From Celoporthe dispersa (lineage: Eukaryota; Ascomycota; Sordariomycetes; Diaporthales; Cryphonectriaceae), in NCBI GenBank assembly GCA_016584495.1, contig WAID01000003.1:6404501-6468500 (forward strand): a stretch of DNA of 64,000 nucleotides. Direction: 5' to 3'. Both the position numbers and the translations under genes were made by a program. Shown in pieces: positions 46,911-59,200 of the stretch. Under the pieces are notes generated by a model. That model saw only the letters and a program-made list of their open reading frames with translations. It was not told where the DNA came from and ran no database searches. The first letter of the stretch is position 1; the number at the start of each line of letters is the position of its first letter.

Positions 46911-48457
46911 CGGGGTTTCTAGCCACTCCTCTCTGTCAGGTCCTCGAGGGGGCCAGGCGTCTCAGACAGCGGGCTCAGCTCACACCTCCTCCCAGCACCT
47001 GCCTGTTTTCCTGATAGCACGGGCGCCTCACCGCACTACAAGAACAGCCGTGGCAGAGGGTTTGGCCGCGTAGCGTATGCTAGATCGTATGAGGATGACA
47101 CAATTGGAGGGTCAGCCCATCCGATCCCGCCAGTGTAGCAGCATATATATGATAGTCCAGCCTGCGGGCGCCGACAGCCACGCAGGACAACTACCACGCA
47201 GGCCACGGAGAGTCGCGGCATGCGTGTTAAGAGGCGGCGCTGGCTGGGCAGGGTGGCGGAACTCCTACTCCCCCCTCCCCGGGTGCCATGATCGATGCCT
47301 GCGTGGGACAAAAAAAAAGACACAAATGCAGATGAGACTGATGAGACACGAAGCTGGCAGGTGGGTAAAGGAAAAAGAAGAAAAGAAAAAAAGAAAAGAA
47401 AAAAAAATAAGAGGGACAACCAATTTGGGATGCCAACCGCTTGATGCAACAGACAACTCTCCGGCGACGATGTGCACAAATACCTAGCAGCCTGAGACCT
47501 CGTAATAGCGGATCCGGGCAGGCCTCGAGGCGGACCGGTGAGCGTCCACGGAAAATGGGCGCTGGGCTAAGGAATCCTCAGAGCCAGATCGCAAGCGCGT
47601 GTAACCCCCCCCCAAGGTTCTGGGGGGAGGGAGGGGAGGGAGCATTGACACAGGTGTTGGCACCCCTGTTTTGGCCTTTTTTCTTTTTCTTCTTCTTTCT
47701 TTTCTTTTTCTCTCGTCTGAGACCTTAATCTGTTGCCTCGGACGTGCTGCCTCCATCAGGCAGGGCCACCCTCTCTCTTCTCTGCCCGTCCAGGGTGGCG
47801 TGTCTTTAGGTTCATGCGAAATTGCCGGTGTGCGGCCGCGGGAGTGACCTTTTTGAGTTGTGGCTCTCCGGCTGAATATTCGATCTCCCACTTGTCCAGA
47901 CTTTTTTCTTTTTTCTTCTTTCTTCTCTCTCTCTCTCTCTCTCTTTTCCTCCCATTAGGCTGATGAAGAAGCCGAGATTTTACTCCAGGGCCGTGTGTGT
48001 CCTGTCAGGTCATCCCAAGGCCCCAGCAGTCATTTCCTAGAAACAATTCAGCGGGTGGGCGAGTGGTGTATGTAGATTTATATAGCGCTCTCAAGAGCTT
48101 CTGTATTGTTTCTTCCTTTCTCTCCCCTTTTCTTTTTCTTCTCTTACATCATGTGTTCTCGAGCCACCCAAGAGTCTAGTTCCCTTCGTCGTAGTTTCTC
48201 CAGGCCCCTGGATAGAATCTTTCCTGGTTCATGTCGCCTCAGGTGATTGCGGGATGGGCTTTCTTCAACAGCGCGGGATTTGGAAGACCAGGGGGTCAGC
48301 AGCCGACGCCGGCGGCTCCAGCCACAAGTAAAGATGGAGGCCGCCCGAGGTTCTGTGTAGAGAGAGAGGGAGAGAGATGCCCTCGGCTGGCTAGGGGCCT
48401 GCCTGTCTCACCAGCGTAGTGTTGTTGGTCTCCTCATCGCCCACACACTAACAGACC

Positions 48458-49818
48458 TCACCCTTGGCCAGCACCGCCGAGGTCCTCTGCCCTGATGACA
48501 GCCGACAGGTGCTCCCCATCGGCCAGGCGGAACCACTCCCTGCTCATCAGGCCATGGTCAGCCCTCTCCCTCTCGGACAGGGCCCTGTCCCCCCCGCCGA
48601 CAGCAGCCCCTCCAGCTCGCCCATCTCCCGGCACGCCTCCAGCTCCCCGGAGATGGCTGCCTTCAGCAGGTACGCCCGCCGCTCGGGGCTGTCGCGGGGG
48701 CCGCCCATCAGGCGCGCGAGCTCGAGGAAGGCGCGGGGGTTGTCGAGCTCCAGGGCGGCCACCCTGTACAGCTGCTCGGCGGCGCGCCTCTCGCCCTGCC
48801 GGCGCAGGATGTCGGCCTGGCCCAGCACGCAGCTGACCTCCCACGCCCACAGGGGCTCACGCGGGGGTGGGAGGGTAAAGTCTCCACCAGGCACCCTGGA
48901 GGCGTCCTGCGGTGGTGGTGGTGGTGATGACCGTGGTGGTGGTGCCGGGTGAGCCTTCCAGTACGCCTCGGAGGCGCGCCTGAACATGGCGAGGGCCCTC
49001 TTCGGATCGCCGCCGGGCCTGGCGTCGATGATGCCCTGCAGGGTGAGCGCGTCCGGGTCGGTGCCCTGCCTGAGAAGCTCCCTGAAGCGGGCGTCTGCGG
49101 ACTGGAAGAGCCTCGTGCCCGCGGCCCTCTCCTGGAAGGTCCTGTCCGGCATGCTCCTGAAGGTGCGGACCAGGGTCAGTGTCGAGGGGCTGTAGCCATT
49201 CTCGGAGGCGGAGCGGAGCATGTGTGTGCCCAGGCGCCAGCGGGGGCGGTGTTGGCGGAGAGGAGGAGGATGCCGATCCAGTGGAGCAGATAGGGGGATA
49301 GGTTGTAGTCTTGAGGGGGAAGGGCTTGTTAGTCTGGAGTGCTCGCACATGAACAGGTTGGCACCTGACTGGTGTGTCTTGAGATGAAGGCCGATTCTGT
49401 TTTTTTTTTTTGGCATACCTCTCTCGAGTCTGTCCCGCCACGCGCTCTCATGTTGGGTGGCCACAGAAACGTAACGTGATGCGCCGTCCATACATTGCTT
49501 CGGTGTAAGGTCGCTGTTCCCCAGGCCCTCGAGGCTGCTCGTCCATTCCGGCAGGGTAGGCACGTCTCGGGAGGAGAAGATGAGCCTCTCTGGCTCTCTC
49601 GATGCTGGTGCTGCTGGTGCTGGTGCTGGTGCTGCTGGTGAGCGCCTCACGGGTCGGGGAGATTTTGGTCTGATGGCCTTGCTTGCATAGTGCCTCCTCC
49701 ACTGCAGGCCGCCGTCCGAGGGGTTGTTTTCCCGGCCTGATGTCACTTGCCATTGTGCCCTAAGACAGGTGCGACACAACAGCCTTGTGGCTGGGCCATC
49801 TCTGAGGAGTGCGCTCAT
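48458..49818 (-). CDS. Mitochondrial TPR/Sel1-like repeat protein, function unknown
   Basis: Two exons: 49419-49818 and 48458-49309, phase 1. The start at 49818 gives an Arg/Leu/Ala-rich, acid-free N-terminus (MSALLRDGPATRLLCRTCLR) that resembles a mitochondrial presequence, with an RRHYAS cleavage-like site near residue 47. A frame continues upstream, but the Met at 49818 is the best start. The body is alpha-helical: YLLHWIGILLLSA, LGTHMLRSASENGYSPSTLT, LVRTFRS and then TPR/Sel1-like units (GDPKRALAMFRRASEAYWK, LGQADILRRQGERRAAEQLY, FLELARLMGGPRDSPERRAY). Two missing bases must be allowed for, in the G5 run at 49242-49246 and in the C7 run at 48589-48595. The corrected protein is about 417 residues and ends at 48458. 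Similar proteins occur across Sordariomycetes, but I know no function. Confidence 0.8.
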
Positions 49819-50309
49819 GAGGTTGGGACGAGGGCAGAGAGCAGGCAGGTCTGATGAGGAGCCGACACGGTGGTTTTCCCCCTTCTGCCCTCTCTCTGCT
49901 CTTCTCTCATACAGCGCCCACCAGGTTTCGTTGCGTCGTGGCCAGAGACAGACACTGGGACAGGCGAGAAGACTAATCAAAGAGCATGAGTAAAAAGAAA
50001 CTATGAACTTTTTGACGATGAGGTTGGGCGATGAAGAAGAAGTGGATCCTACCACAGTACTCCGTACCTGTCATCTGTAGTACAACTTGCAGGCCTCGTA
50101 GAACAGCCCCCCACCCCTGTTCCCTGACCCTGTCCCGGCCTGCGGGGCGCACGAGCCTCAACCCCCCTGGCGTTCCAGGGGACCCGGAGCCGCTGTCCTT
50201 CAGGGCCATTGGCAGTAAACACAGCGTTAGCTACCAAAGTAAATAGCAACTGCCCCGGACACAGCACGGACGGCGCCACGACAGATACAGAGCAGCGCAA
50301 CCACACGCC
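49819..50309. promoter_or_regulatory. Shared divergent promoter region
   Basis: The flanking start codons point outward across 491 bp, so both promoters must be here. No clear TATA box. Inferred from orientation. Confidence 0.5.
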
Positions 50310-52176
50310 ATGTCGTCTTCCTCCCCGTCAACAACAGCCACAGGACTGAACCGATCGCGCTCCCTGCGACAGCCCGCTGCAGGCCTCATCAAAACACAGA
50401 GGAACAATGAGGCGAGGAAGACAGGCGAGGCAGCCAGGGCGACCCAGGCCGGACAGAAGAGACCTCCTCCTGTTGCTCCGGCCTCCTCTGCCGCACCTCC
50501 TGCGCCGTCTGACGAGCCACGGAACATGTCGCCAAGCAGGCTGCCCAAGCCAGGCGCCTCCTCAATCCCGGCGAGGACGCGCCCTGTGACAGCTGCGACA
50601 GGAGCAGCCGCCACCGCCGCCGCCACCACCAATACCACCACCACTACTACTACTACCACCAGCAGCAGTCTTCCCCCGACCAGAATCGCTGCCGGCACGA
50701 GAAGCAGACCAACCTCGGGAATCTTCAGCTCCGGCCGTACGAGCAACACCCTCGCGGCAGCGCGCAAGCCTCTGACCAGAAGCCAGGCGGGCGGGGAACC
50801 AGACACCTCGTCGAGAACCGCCCGGCCGACGTCGATGACGATTCCTACTACCAGAACGGCGAGGCCGAGGTCGATAGCCTCCTTGTCGCAGCTCTCGTCG
50901 TCGTCCTCGGCGCTTCCCTCTCCCCCTCCTCCTTCTTCTTCCTCCGCGACCGCGACCTTCAGGCCCCCGACCACCTCGGCGACTGCCAAACCACAGTCAC
51001 CACGAACCACCGCGCATGTCCGAGCGAGGTCAACCGCCACATCCCTCAGCTCCACGACCACCCTCCGCCCGCCGCGGCCGCCCTCTGCAGGGTCCATGGC
51101 CTCGACATCCACGGCTGACACCTCAGCGACGACCACAGCCAGCAAGCGCCCCCTCGGCCGCGCCAACACGGTAGCCGCACGAGCCTCCCAACAGCGCCAG
51201 ACACCGGCAGCTTCCCCCACCACCACGACGACAGCAGCAGGAGCAGCAGCAGCAGCAGCAACAGACGCCGCCCCCCGTCTCCGGCCCGCATTCAACACGC
51301 TCCAGCAGCACTACTCGCCCGCCCGCAACCTCGCCCCCAAACCCCTCACGTCGACATACCTCGCCCCGCCCACGCCCTCCAAGCTGCCCGCCAACATCGC
51401 CCTCTCCTCCGAGACCGCCAGGGTCCAGGCCGAGCTGCTGCAGCTACATCTGCTCCACCGCGACGCCGACGCCGTGGCCGCCTCGTGGCATGCCAGCGCC
51501 AGGGAGAGGCTGGGCCGGAGGTTCGCCGGGCTGGCGGAGGCCGACGCCGAGGTCGCAGCTGAGGAGGCCGCCGCACAACAGACACGGGACCTCGCTGCCC
51601 TGCGGGCCTTGGGGGGTGGCCGCTGCTGGTGGCGGCGGCGGCGGCAGCAGTCAAGGGAAGAATGGCTTGGAGGGCAGGCTTCAGGTGCTGGACGGGGTGC
51701 TGTCGGGCCTCTGGTCCATCAGCGGGCCGGGCGGGCGGCACGCACGTGCGGTCAGGGGGTTCGAGAAGTGGTTTGATCAGATGACGGCCGCCGTGGAGGC
51801 CCGGGGCCAGGCAGGGGGGCTCGGCGCCCTGATGGAATCCGGGGAGGTCGCCTTTATCGGCGAGCTGGACCCGGCCTGGCGGGACGAGGTGTCGTCGCTC
51901 TCCAGGAAGCTGGACGGCTGGCGGAGGCAGCTGGGCCAGCTGGAGGACGGCGTGCCTGGCGATGACGAGGAGCAGCCGCGGTCCGGCCTGTCGAGGGTCC
52001 TGGCCGGGTGCCGCGGCCTGGTGTGTGGGATGCTGGCCGAGCTGGACGCCATGGAGCGGATCGAGCGCGAGGCCATCGCCCATGAGGCAGCGTGGGTACG
52101 GAGGATGAACCGGGATGAGGATGGTGTGGATGAGGATAGCACCCCGAGGGCTGGGGCTATCTGGCGGGCGTTTTAA
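50310..52176 (+). CDS. Unknown Ser/Thr/Pro-rich protein with helical C-terminal domain
   Basis: I do not recognise this gene. The first 340 residues are basic and disordered, rich in Ser, Thr, Pro and Ala, with poly-Thr and poly-Ser runs. The sequence LAPPTPSKLPANIALSSETA marks the start of an ordered, helical part: VQAELLQLHLLHRDADAVAA, then AEADAEVAAEEAAAQQTRDL. The C-terminal region (FEKWFDQMTAAVEAR, FIGELDPAWRDEVSSLSRKL, LAELDAMERIEREAIAHEAA) looks like a conserved helical domain. One extra base in the G6 run at 51611-51616 separates the two parts. Correcting it gives about 621 residues in a single exon. A disordered basic head before a helical tail occurs in several cytoskeletal and kinetochore proteins, but nothing here proves that. 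The stop is at 52174-52176. Confidence 0.75.
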
Positions 52177-52818
52177 AGGAGAGGGGAGGGGAGGGCGGAG
52201 GAAAACGCGGGCATGATCTTGCTGTAGCAGCGTGGGCGTCAACTTGGGCTTGGTGTGCTTTTTCAATGGTTAATGATATCCTCGAGGCGAATTACGAATG
52301 ACTTGAATATTTTTATTTTCTTATTTTTTTTTCCCTCCTCCCCTTATTCTTCCCCCATCTCTCTTTCTCTTCTTCAGCATTGCAAAGTGTTCATCGATAC
52401 GTGTAGGCAGTCATTCTTGTCATGTGGGCTGGAGTGCTCAGCCTCATCTCAACCGTGTAAGATGATTGGCAGACCGTGGTGCCACCTGGTCCTGCACACG
52501 CACGCTCTGCCTGGACCAGAAACCTGTCTTGTGTATGATGCTTGCAATATCCTTCCCAATTGTACACTTTTTTTTCTCTCTTTTCTTTTTTCTCTCTCTC
52601 AGCATCAAAGAGTACAAACATATAGTCTTCTTGGTCTCTGGACGGCCCTTTTGCAGGTCATAACCACTCTGGGCTGCGGCGTGTGCTATGCCAACCACAG
52701 CCTCTGCTGAACCGCCTACGGAGGAAGGGTACGATACAGCACGCGCAAGACAGGTGAGATGGCTACAGCTGCATTTCAACCCCTGATGATCTGCCTGGGA
52801 TGGTCGACCCCTGACTGA
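52177..52818. other. Convergent intergenic between the unknown gene and iwr1
   Basis: About 640 bp, T/C-rich around 52310-52380 and 52566-52600. No gene seen; it probably holds the two 3' UTRs. Confidence 0.5.
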
Positions 52819-54375
52819 TCAGGTCCCCCGAAACGCTGATGGTGGCATGGCACCCAGACGAGCCGAGAAGGGTGCGCTGCCATCATTGTCGTCATCATGG
52901 TCCAGGGCCCAACCGTCATCCCGCTCATCAAACTCCTCCAGGTCGGACGCGTTCCCCGTGCGGTAGAGATAAGCACCTCGATTGTACTCATCCTCCGAGT
53001 CGACCTCGTCATCTGGGTAGTCGGCGGTGTAGTAATTTTCCGCTGGGAGACACATGTCAGGACTCGTGCGCGGGGAGAAAAGGGGAGGGCCGCGGATGAT
53101 AGACCAAGCTGTGGGGGAGAGGTGACATACCGTTCTCATCCTCATCGTCTTCTGGCCACTCATCATCACTGTCTCCCTCCTCGCCGTAGAAGATATCTGC
53201 ATCAGGCTCGTTGTCAAAGACGAGCAGGCCTACCTTCTCGGGGGCTATATCCCTGCTGAGTGCGGACGCCGGGACTCGTACGTAGGTCTCGACGACGTAC
53301 TCGTCCTCGCTGGCCGACTCGAGGTCCTCCCGATCAGCAGAGCTCGGGGTCCCCTGGCGAGCCGCCGCCGCGGCAATCTCCGGGTGGCGTTCTGTGTATC
53401 TCTTTGCGGGCGGCTTTGGCTTGAACTTCTGCGGCGTCGAAGCCGTAGAGGAGGGCTGCTGCTTGTTCTTCTTCTTCGCCGCCGCCGCCGCCTCTTTCCT
53501 GTCGCGCTCGTCGATCTCGGCCAGGTTCGCCCCGATGAGCTGCAGCGCGAAGCTGTTCATGTTCCGCGTGATCTCGTCCAGGTCATCGCCCGCCCAGTGC
53601 TGCCTCATCGACTCGGGAAGCTCCCTCCTGAGCGGCTCGGCGGACTTCTGCGCCCGGGGGCCCTTCCGGTCGGATCCCGGCAGCTTGAGCTTCCTGGGCG
53701 GCTCATCGGCGCCCTCCGCCCCTGTCGTATCGTCTGCGTCCTGCATCTGCACGTCCTCCGTCCTCGTCCTCTTGTGGCCGCGCTCGACGAAGACAGTTGT
53801 CGGGGTATTCAGCCGTGACCGCTTACCCGTCTTCAGGCCGGAGGTCAAGAGGGAGGAGGGCTTGATGATGGGTCGGGAGAAGTGGAAGCGCCGGGGTTCT
53901 GGGGTGGAGGAAGACAGGGTCGTGGTCGGCGTGTCGATGAGCGAGGCTGGCCCTTTCCTGGTCTCGCCGGGCCTGGTGGTTTCCCGCAGCTCTGCGGGCG
54001 GCTCGGGGTGCCTCTGTGCTGGCTGCTCTCTCGAGGTGGCCACTCCCAATGCTGGGCTTCGAGGGGTGAATGACAGGGATGACATCTCTTGGAGGTCTGG
54101 GCGGGGCCTTCTTGTCAGCCTGGAGGGCTTCTTGTGTAGTTCGCTGGTAGACATAGTCATCGCTACGGTATCGCTTTCGGTCCTTATCGTCAATACCTTT
54201 TGTGTGATGGTCAGTGAGATACAAGCTGGTTAGGATGGCAGGGTGGGGGGGGGGGGGATTGCGGTGTTCACGCACGAAGGTAGTTCACCACGCCTTGTCC
54301 GTCATCGTCATCATCATCATCATGTGCCTTGCGCTTCAGGCGCTTGACCTGGATGATTTCTGGCGGCATAGACAT
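52819..54375 (-). CDS. iwr1: Iwr1, RNA polymerase II nuclear import factor
   Basis: Iwr1 binds assembled RNA polymerase II and directs it into the nucleus. Three exons: 54276-54375, 53131-54196 and 52819-53042. The start gives MSMPPEIIQVKRLKRKAHD and a poly-Asp run, a typical Iwr1 N-terminus with its basic import signal, then DDKDRKRYRSDDYVYQRTTQ. The middle is disordered. The C-terminal signature is clear: VGLLVFDNEPDADIFYGEEG, DEWPEDDEDEN spliced to AENYYTADYPDDEVDSEDEY, then NRGAYLYRTGNASDLEEFDE. One extra base must be skipped in exon 2 between about 53990 and 54120; I could not place it. Corrected length is about 462 residues. Intron 1 contains a run of 13 G on the plus strand (54244-54257). 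The gene is divergent from the CBM gene at 56279. Confidence 0.9.
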
Positions 54376-56278
54376 CTTGGCCAGCTGGCTGTGCTGGTGA
54401 TAGCTCTGGTGGTGGCCCGAGGAGGAAGGGGGTGTCTAGGGATGAGCTGGTGGAGCGATGTGTAGGACCTTATCTGGCATCATGGTGTTTGTCTCCAGCG
54501 CCTTTCAGCTTCTGGAGCTGTTTACTGTTTCAAGAGAGGCAGGGGAGGAGAGAAAAAAAAAGGGCCGTTCCTGGAGAAAGCTGTGGTGATAAGAGGTTCT
54601 TATCGGTACCGCCTGGCAGAATCCTGGCGGGTGACTTGGTGACGTAACAGCTTGTCTGGCTTAGGAGTCGGAGGCTTGTACTGTTGCCAGCAAGAAAGGG
54701 CAAAGGAAAAGAAAAAAAAGGAAGAAATCTTAGATTCCATGTACCTTGATGTCTCCTGCCCTATGTAATTTCTTTTGAAGACTGTCTGCCTGTATCTGTA
54801 GCCTGGAGCGAGGTGAGGAGGAGGTTGTGAGGGCAGCAGCATGTCCCCCCTGTCTCTCTGGGGGCACTGTGGCTGCAGGCTGACATGTGATAGTTGCTGT
54901 TCCTCCAGACTCCACCCGGGCAGCCCTTGGCTAGGTAGACATGTATCGCCTGACAAGATGCCTTTTATGGCTACAGATCAGGTTGCAGAGATGTCAATGT
55001 CTTGTCCCCATTCACCACAGCAGACAGGCTCTGCAACATGCACCCCGCAGGTGAGCAGAGGTGAGGAGGGTGGGAGAACAAACGGTGAGCAGATAAGAAG
55101 AGACACCAATGTGGGTGGATAAGAGCACCCCTGCCTGCAGGGACAAATCATCCCACATGGCGCCAGCAGCCCGAGTGGGAATTCCGGCCCCAGAGCTTTG
55201 TGTGTTTTTCTTGGGGTTTGTCTGGTCCGGCTGACTTTTTTTCTTCTTCTTCTCCTTCTCTTCTTCTTTTCTTCTTTTCTTTTTTTTCTTTTTTTTCTTT
55301 TTTTCCCCGGAGGACATCCTCATCTCATAGAGGGTGAAGGAGATGTCCCAGAGCAAAGGTGCAACAGGTACCAGAAAAAAGAAAAAAAGAAAAAAGAAGA
55401 AAAAAAAAAGGATGGCTGTGTAGATCTCTGTCCTGCATAATTCTTGGGCTGGTCAGCAGGCCCCTGCATGGATATGGGGGTAACTATAGCCGGAGTAGTA
55501 CTGGCCTGGCCTTTGAACCTCTTCTTCTGGCAGCCACTGCGATCAGTCCAAACTCCGGGAGACGCGGCATAGGCAGGTCTCTTCAGCAGCCTGGAGGTTC
55601 TCTCTCGATTACCCCTCGGTGCAAGCTCTCTCTCTCTCTGTCGGCGCAGACCGATACTTTGTCTCTCTATCCTGCGCCCCAGATCTTCTCCATGCCTCGT
55701 CATTGGGAGATCCTGCTGTGCAGATCCCCTTGGCCTTGCCGCCCAGTAAATGTTGGGGTATGGAACCTGATTGTTCTCATTTGTGAAATACTACAGTACA
55801 TTCATGCACATGCACCAGGAGTACGGTTGGCTGTACACCACCCTTTCCTGCAAGCTGCCCCGCATAATTGACGCCCAGGGCAGCAGCGCGAGCTCCATCC
55901 CAGAGCTGCACCTGCAGCTTCCCAACCCCAGGACCATCATCGGACCACTCTGCTTTTCCCATCTCCTCCCCCCTCTTGACCCTCAACCTGTACGTGTTTG
56001 ACGTGTTCAACCTGCCAGGATCCACCCGTCCTCAAATTTTCTTTTTCTTGTGACTCCCTCTGTGTTGACAAGGTCTTTGCCATCTCGTCCCCATCCATCC
56101 CAACTGCTGCTGCTGCTGGGCCAACAAAAAATCCCCCAGCCCTGTCTTATCCTACCACCGGCACAGAATCAACAGCACACTGGAGTGCTCTGTCTACTAG
56201 GGCGCCTGTCCACCCTCGTGTCTTGACCAGAGCACAAACAACTCATCCCTCTCAGATCTTGCAGGAAGACCAGGCACC
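54376..56278. other. Divergent intergenic between iwr1 and the CBM tail-anchor gene
   Basis: About 1.9 kb. A T/C-rich tract at 55230-55310 is followed by an A-rich tract at 55375-55410. No gene recognised. It contains both divergent promoters; DNA after about 55750 is C-rich and may be the 5' leader of the gene at 56279. Confidence 0.5.
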
Positions 56279-59200
56279 ATGGGGGACTCCAAGGTCCAAG
56301 TCACCATCCGACACAGGGCTCTGGGCATCCAGCCACCCCTCTACATTGCCGGCAGCTTTTCCAACCCAGAATGGGTTCCTCAGCCCATGGAGTGCACTAC
56401 TGGTGATGATGGAGTCCACACCTTTACCAGGACATTCCAGGTAGAGCCACTGGCCAAATACCAGTACAAGTTTCGAGTTGGTGAGGGTGACTGGTGGATC
56501 CTGGATGAGGAGGCGCCATCTGGTAAGCAGATTGTCATCTATTGTTGTTATCAGTCCACAGCCCTGAGGAACAGCCAAGCTGATTGTCAGTAGTGACCGA
56601 CGAGTCGGGAAATAGGAACAACATCCTCGAGGCACCAGAGGCCATTGACACCCCAGAGGCTCCCACAGAAGCAGCCCAGGCCCCAGATGCCCTTGTTCTA
56701 GAGAAGTATGTGATGCCCTGCGCACCGGCCCTTCCCTCTTACTGACATCATGCAGAGCCAACGCCTCAGAGGACCCCGTCCCCGAGCCCAACGAGCCGAA
56801 TACTGCTGAAGGCCAGGCCGAGCCCGCCTCCGAGAGCATCTACGAGAACACTGGTGTCGGGATCCAACAGCCAGAGCCTGAGACAGACAACACTGCCCTG
56901 CCGGGCCACGCAGACATCGAGCGGGAGGAGACGGATACTCCAGATTTTGTGAAAACAACTATCGAGGTTGCCGATTCCGCTGCCATACTTGATCAGCCAA
57001 CTCCCGAGCCAGATCATCCCGGTGAGGTTGCAGATACTGCGGCAATGCTAGATGAGGATGAGGTAGGTCTAGCGTCTCTTGTCGGGGGAGGGGGCTGGCT
57101 CTAAAACTGACGGAAAGTCTCGGCAGGTTGCGCAGCCCGAGGCTGAACCCTCATCTGTCGAGCCTGTGCAGGATGCCTCGATCACAGCTGCAGAGGTCGC
57201 CGATGCTGCACAGGCTCTGGACCGCGCAGAGGTGAGCCAGAACAAGAAGGAAGAGATAGCGCCGCCTGAGAGGACATGATATTGACACTACCTGCAGTCC
57301 GCGTCAGATCCCGAGGCAGAGAGCGCTTCCACAGCGCCGACCGAGGACACGGCAGACGTCGCGGCTGAGGTCGCCGACACCGCTGCCTTGTTGGATGCAA
57401 ATGAGGTGAGCTCTGCAGGCCTGTACTTGCGATGGCCATGCGCGCTAATATTTTCATCAAGCCTTCGGGACACATCGAGGAGGTTCCTCTTGCCAGCGGG
57501 AGCCTGGCAGGCGTCAAGTTCGACATGAAGGACGACGGTCTGGACATCGCCGGCCATACAGACGGTCCGGAGCCCGTGCCCCTGTTTGCGCACGAGTGCG
57601 CTGGTCTCTACGAGGACGACGAGGTGCCTGCTGTGAGCCAAGCTGAGGCCGACGTCCGGGCGGACGACACTGCCCAGGAACACGACAGACAGGACTTTGA
57701 TGATCCGACCCTGGAGCAGTTTCCCTCCACCAAGGACGAGATCATCTCAGCCGTCAGAAGGGTCTCAACCAGCCTCAATGCTGACCAGACATCTGTCGAG
57801 GGCATATCCCCCTCACCAGTCGTCGAGGCACAGGGCGAGGCTGCTGGTGATGCTGTCGGCGACCCGGCTGAGCGTGATGTGAGCTCGGCCTCCGACCACG
57901 GCCAGGATGACAACCTGCCCTTGGCCCGGTCGCATTCTCAGAAGTCTCTGAGCGAGCACCCGCTCTCCCTGCACTCTATAGCCGAAGGTGCTGAGGAGGA
58001 AGAGGCAGAGAAGCCTGCAGATGAGGGCGTTTCTTCTGTCTTGGCGTCGGACGAGACGGATCACGGTGCTGTTGCGGGCACAACGGAAACCGGCTCTGAG
58101 GTTCTCGAAGGGTCAGCAGCAGGCCACATAGCGCCGGTGGCTGAACAGGCCGAGACTGCAGACGAGGTCATCGAGGCCGTGCAGGAAGCTGAGGGGGAAC
58201 AGACAGCAGACATCGCTCTCGTCGACGACGAGCCTTCTGCAGCTGCCCAGGAGGACTCTCTGATGGCTGAGGATGCTGTTCCTGAGCCGCAGGAAGCTCC
58301 TCTTGCCGCCGAGCCGTTCACGTCTGCCACAGAAGAAGAAGAAGCCCCCGTTATCGAAGAAACTCTTGTTTCTATCGAGGACCCTGTCGAAGAGGCCCCT
58401 GCTAGTGAGGACGCTCCTCCTGCGGAAGGCATTCCCCCTATCGTCGAAGCTCCCATCTCCATCGAGGATGTTGTCGAGAGGGAACCTACCGCCGCGGAGG
58501 CTCTGCCTGAAGAAGAAGCTCCTGCTACCCAAGAGCCCCCTGCTGAGGCCGAGGCTGTCCCTATCACTGGAGAGATGGCGCCAGCCCCTGAAGCGGAATC
58601 TCTTGCTGCTGAAGAGACTGTCGCCCCTGCCGAGGAGACTCCTGCTGTCGATGAGGCTCCCGCTTCTGTGGAAGAGACTCTCGCGCCTCTTGAAGAGGCT
58701 CCCGTCGAAGCGGCTCCCGTCGAAGAGGCTCCCGTCGAAGAGGCTCCCGTCGAAGAGGCTCCTGTCGAAGAGGCTCCTGTCGAAGAGGCTCTTGCTCCCT
58801 CTGTGCAAGATCCTGCTGTCGACGAAGCTGCTCCTGCTGTCGAGGAACTCCCTGTTGTCGAAGCCGCTTCGGTCCCTGAGGCAACTGCTCCTACTGAGGA
58901 GATTCCAGCTGTTGAAGAGGAGGCCCCAGCTGTCGAAGAGGAGGCCTCAGCTGTCGAAGAGGAGGCCTCAGCTGTCGAAGAGGAGGCCCCAGCTGTCGAA
59001 GAAGCTGCTCCCGTTGAGGAAGCGCGGGCTGTCGAGGAAGCTGCCCTGGTCGAGGACGATACTCCTGCCGAGGATGCCACCATTCTAGAAACGGCTGCTG
59101 GAGATGTCGAAGATGTGTCAACTGCCAAAATGGCGCCTGCTGTTGAGAGCACTGGCCCCCTGGACGATGAGATAGTTCCTGCTACGGAGGAGGCTCTGGG

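Larger units (their letters stand above)
44920..48457. other. Gene-free stretch with compound microsatellites
   Basis: About 3.5 kb with no supported gene. It has GA/GT and ATAC/AC/AG compound repeats, poly-T tracts and an orphan TATAAATAG box at 45675-45683. Confidence 0.5.

Noticed and set aside
49819..50055. N-terminal extension of the TPR/Sel1-like protein to 50055
   Set aside because: The added residues have no presequence character and overlap the divergent promoter; the Met at 49818 starts a good mitochondrial presequence.
58061..59152. 363-codon Ser/Ala repeat frame antisense to the acidic repeat region
   Set aside because: Created by the EEAPV-type repeats read backwards; no start context or homologue-like features.
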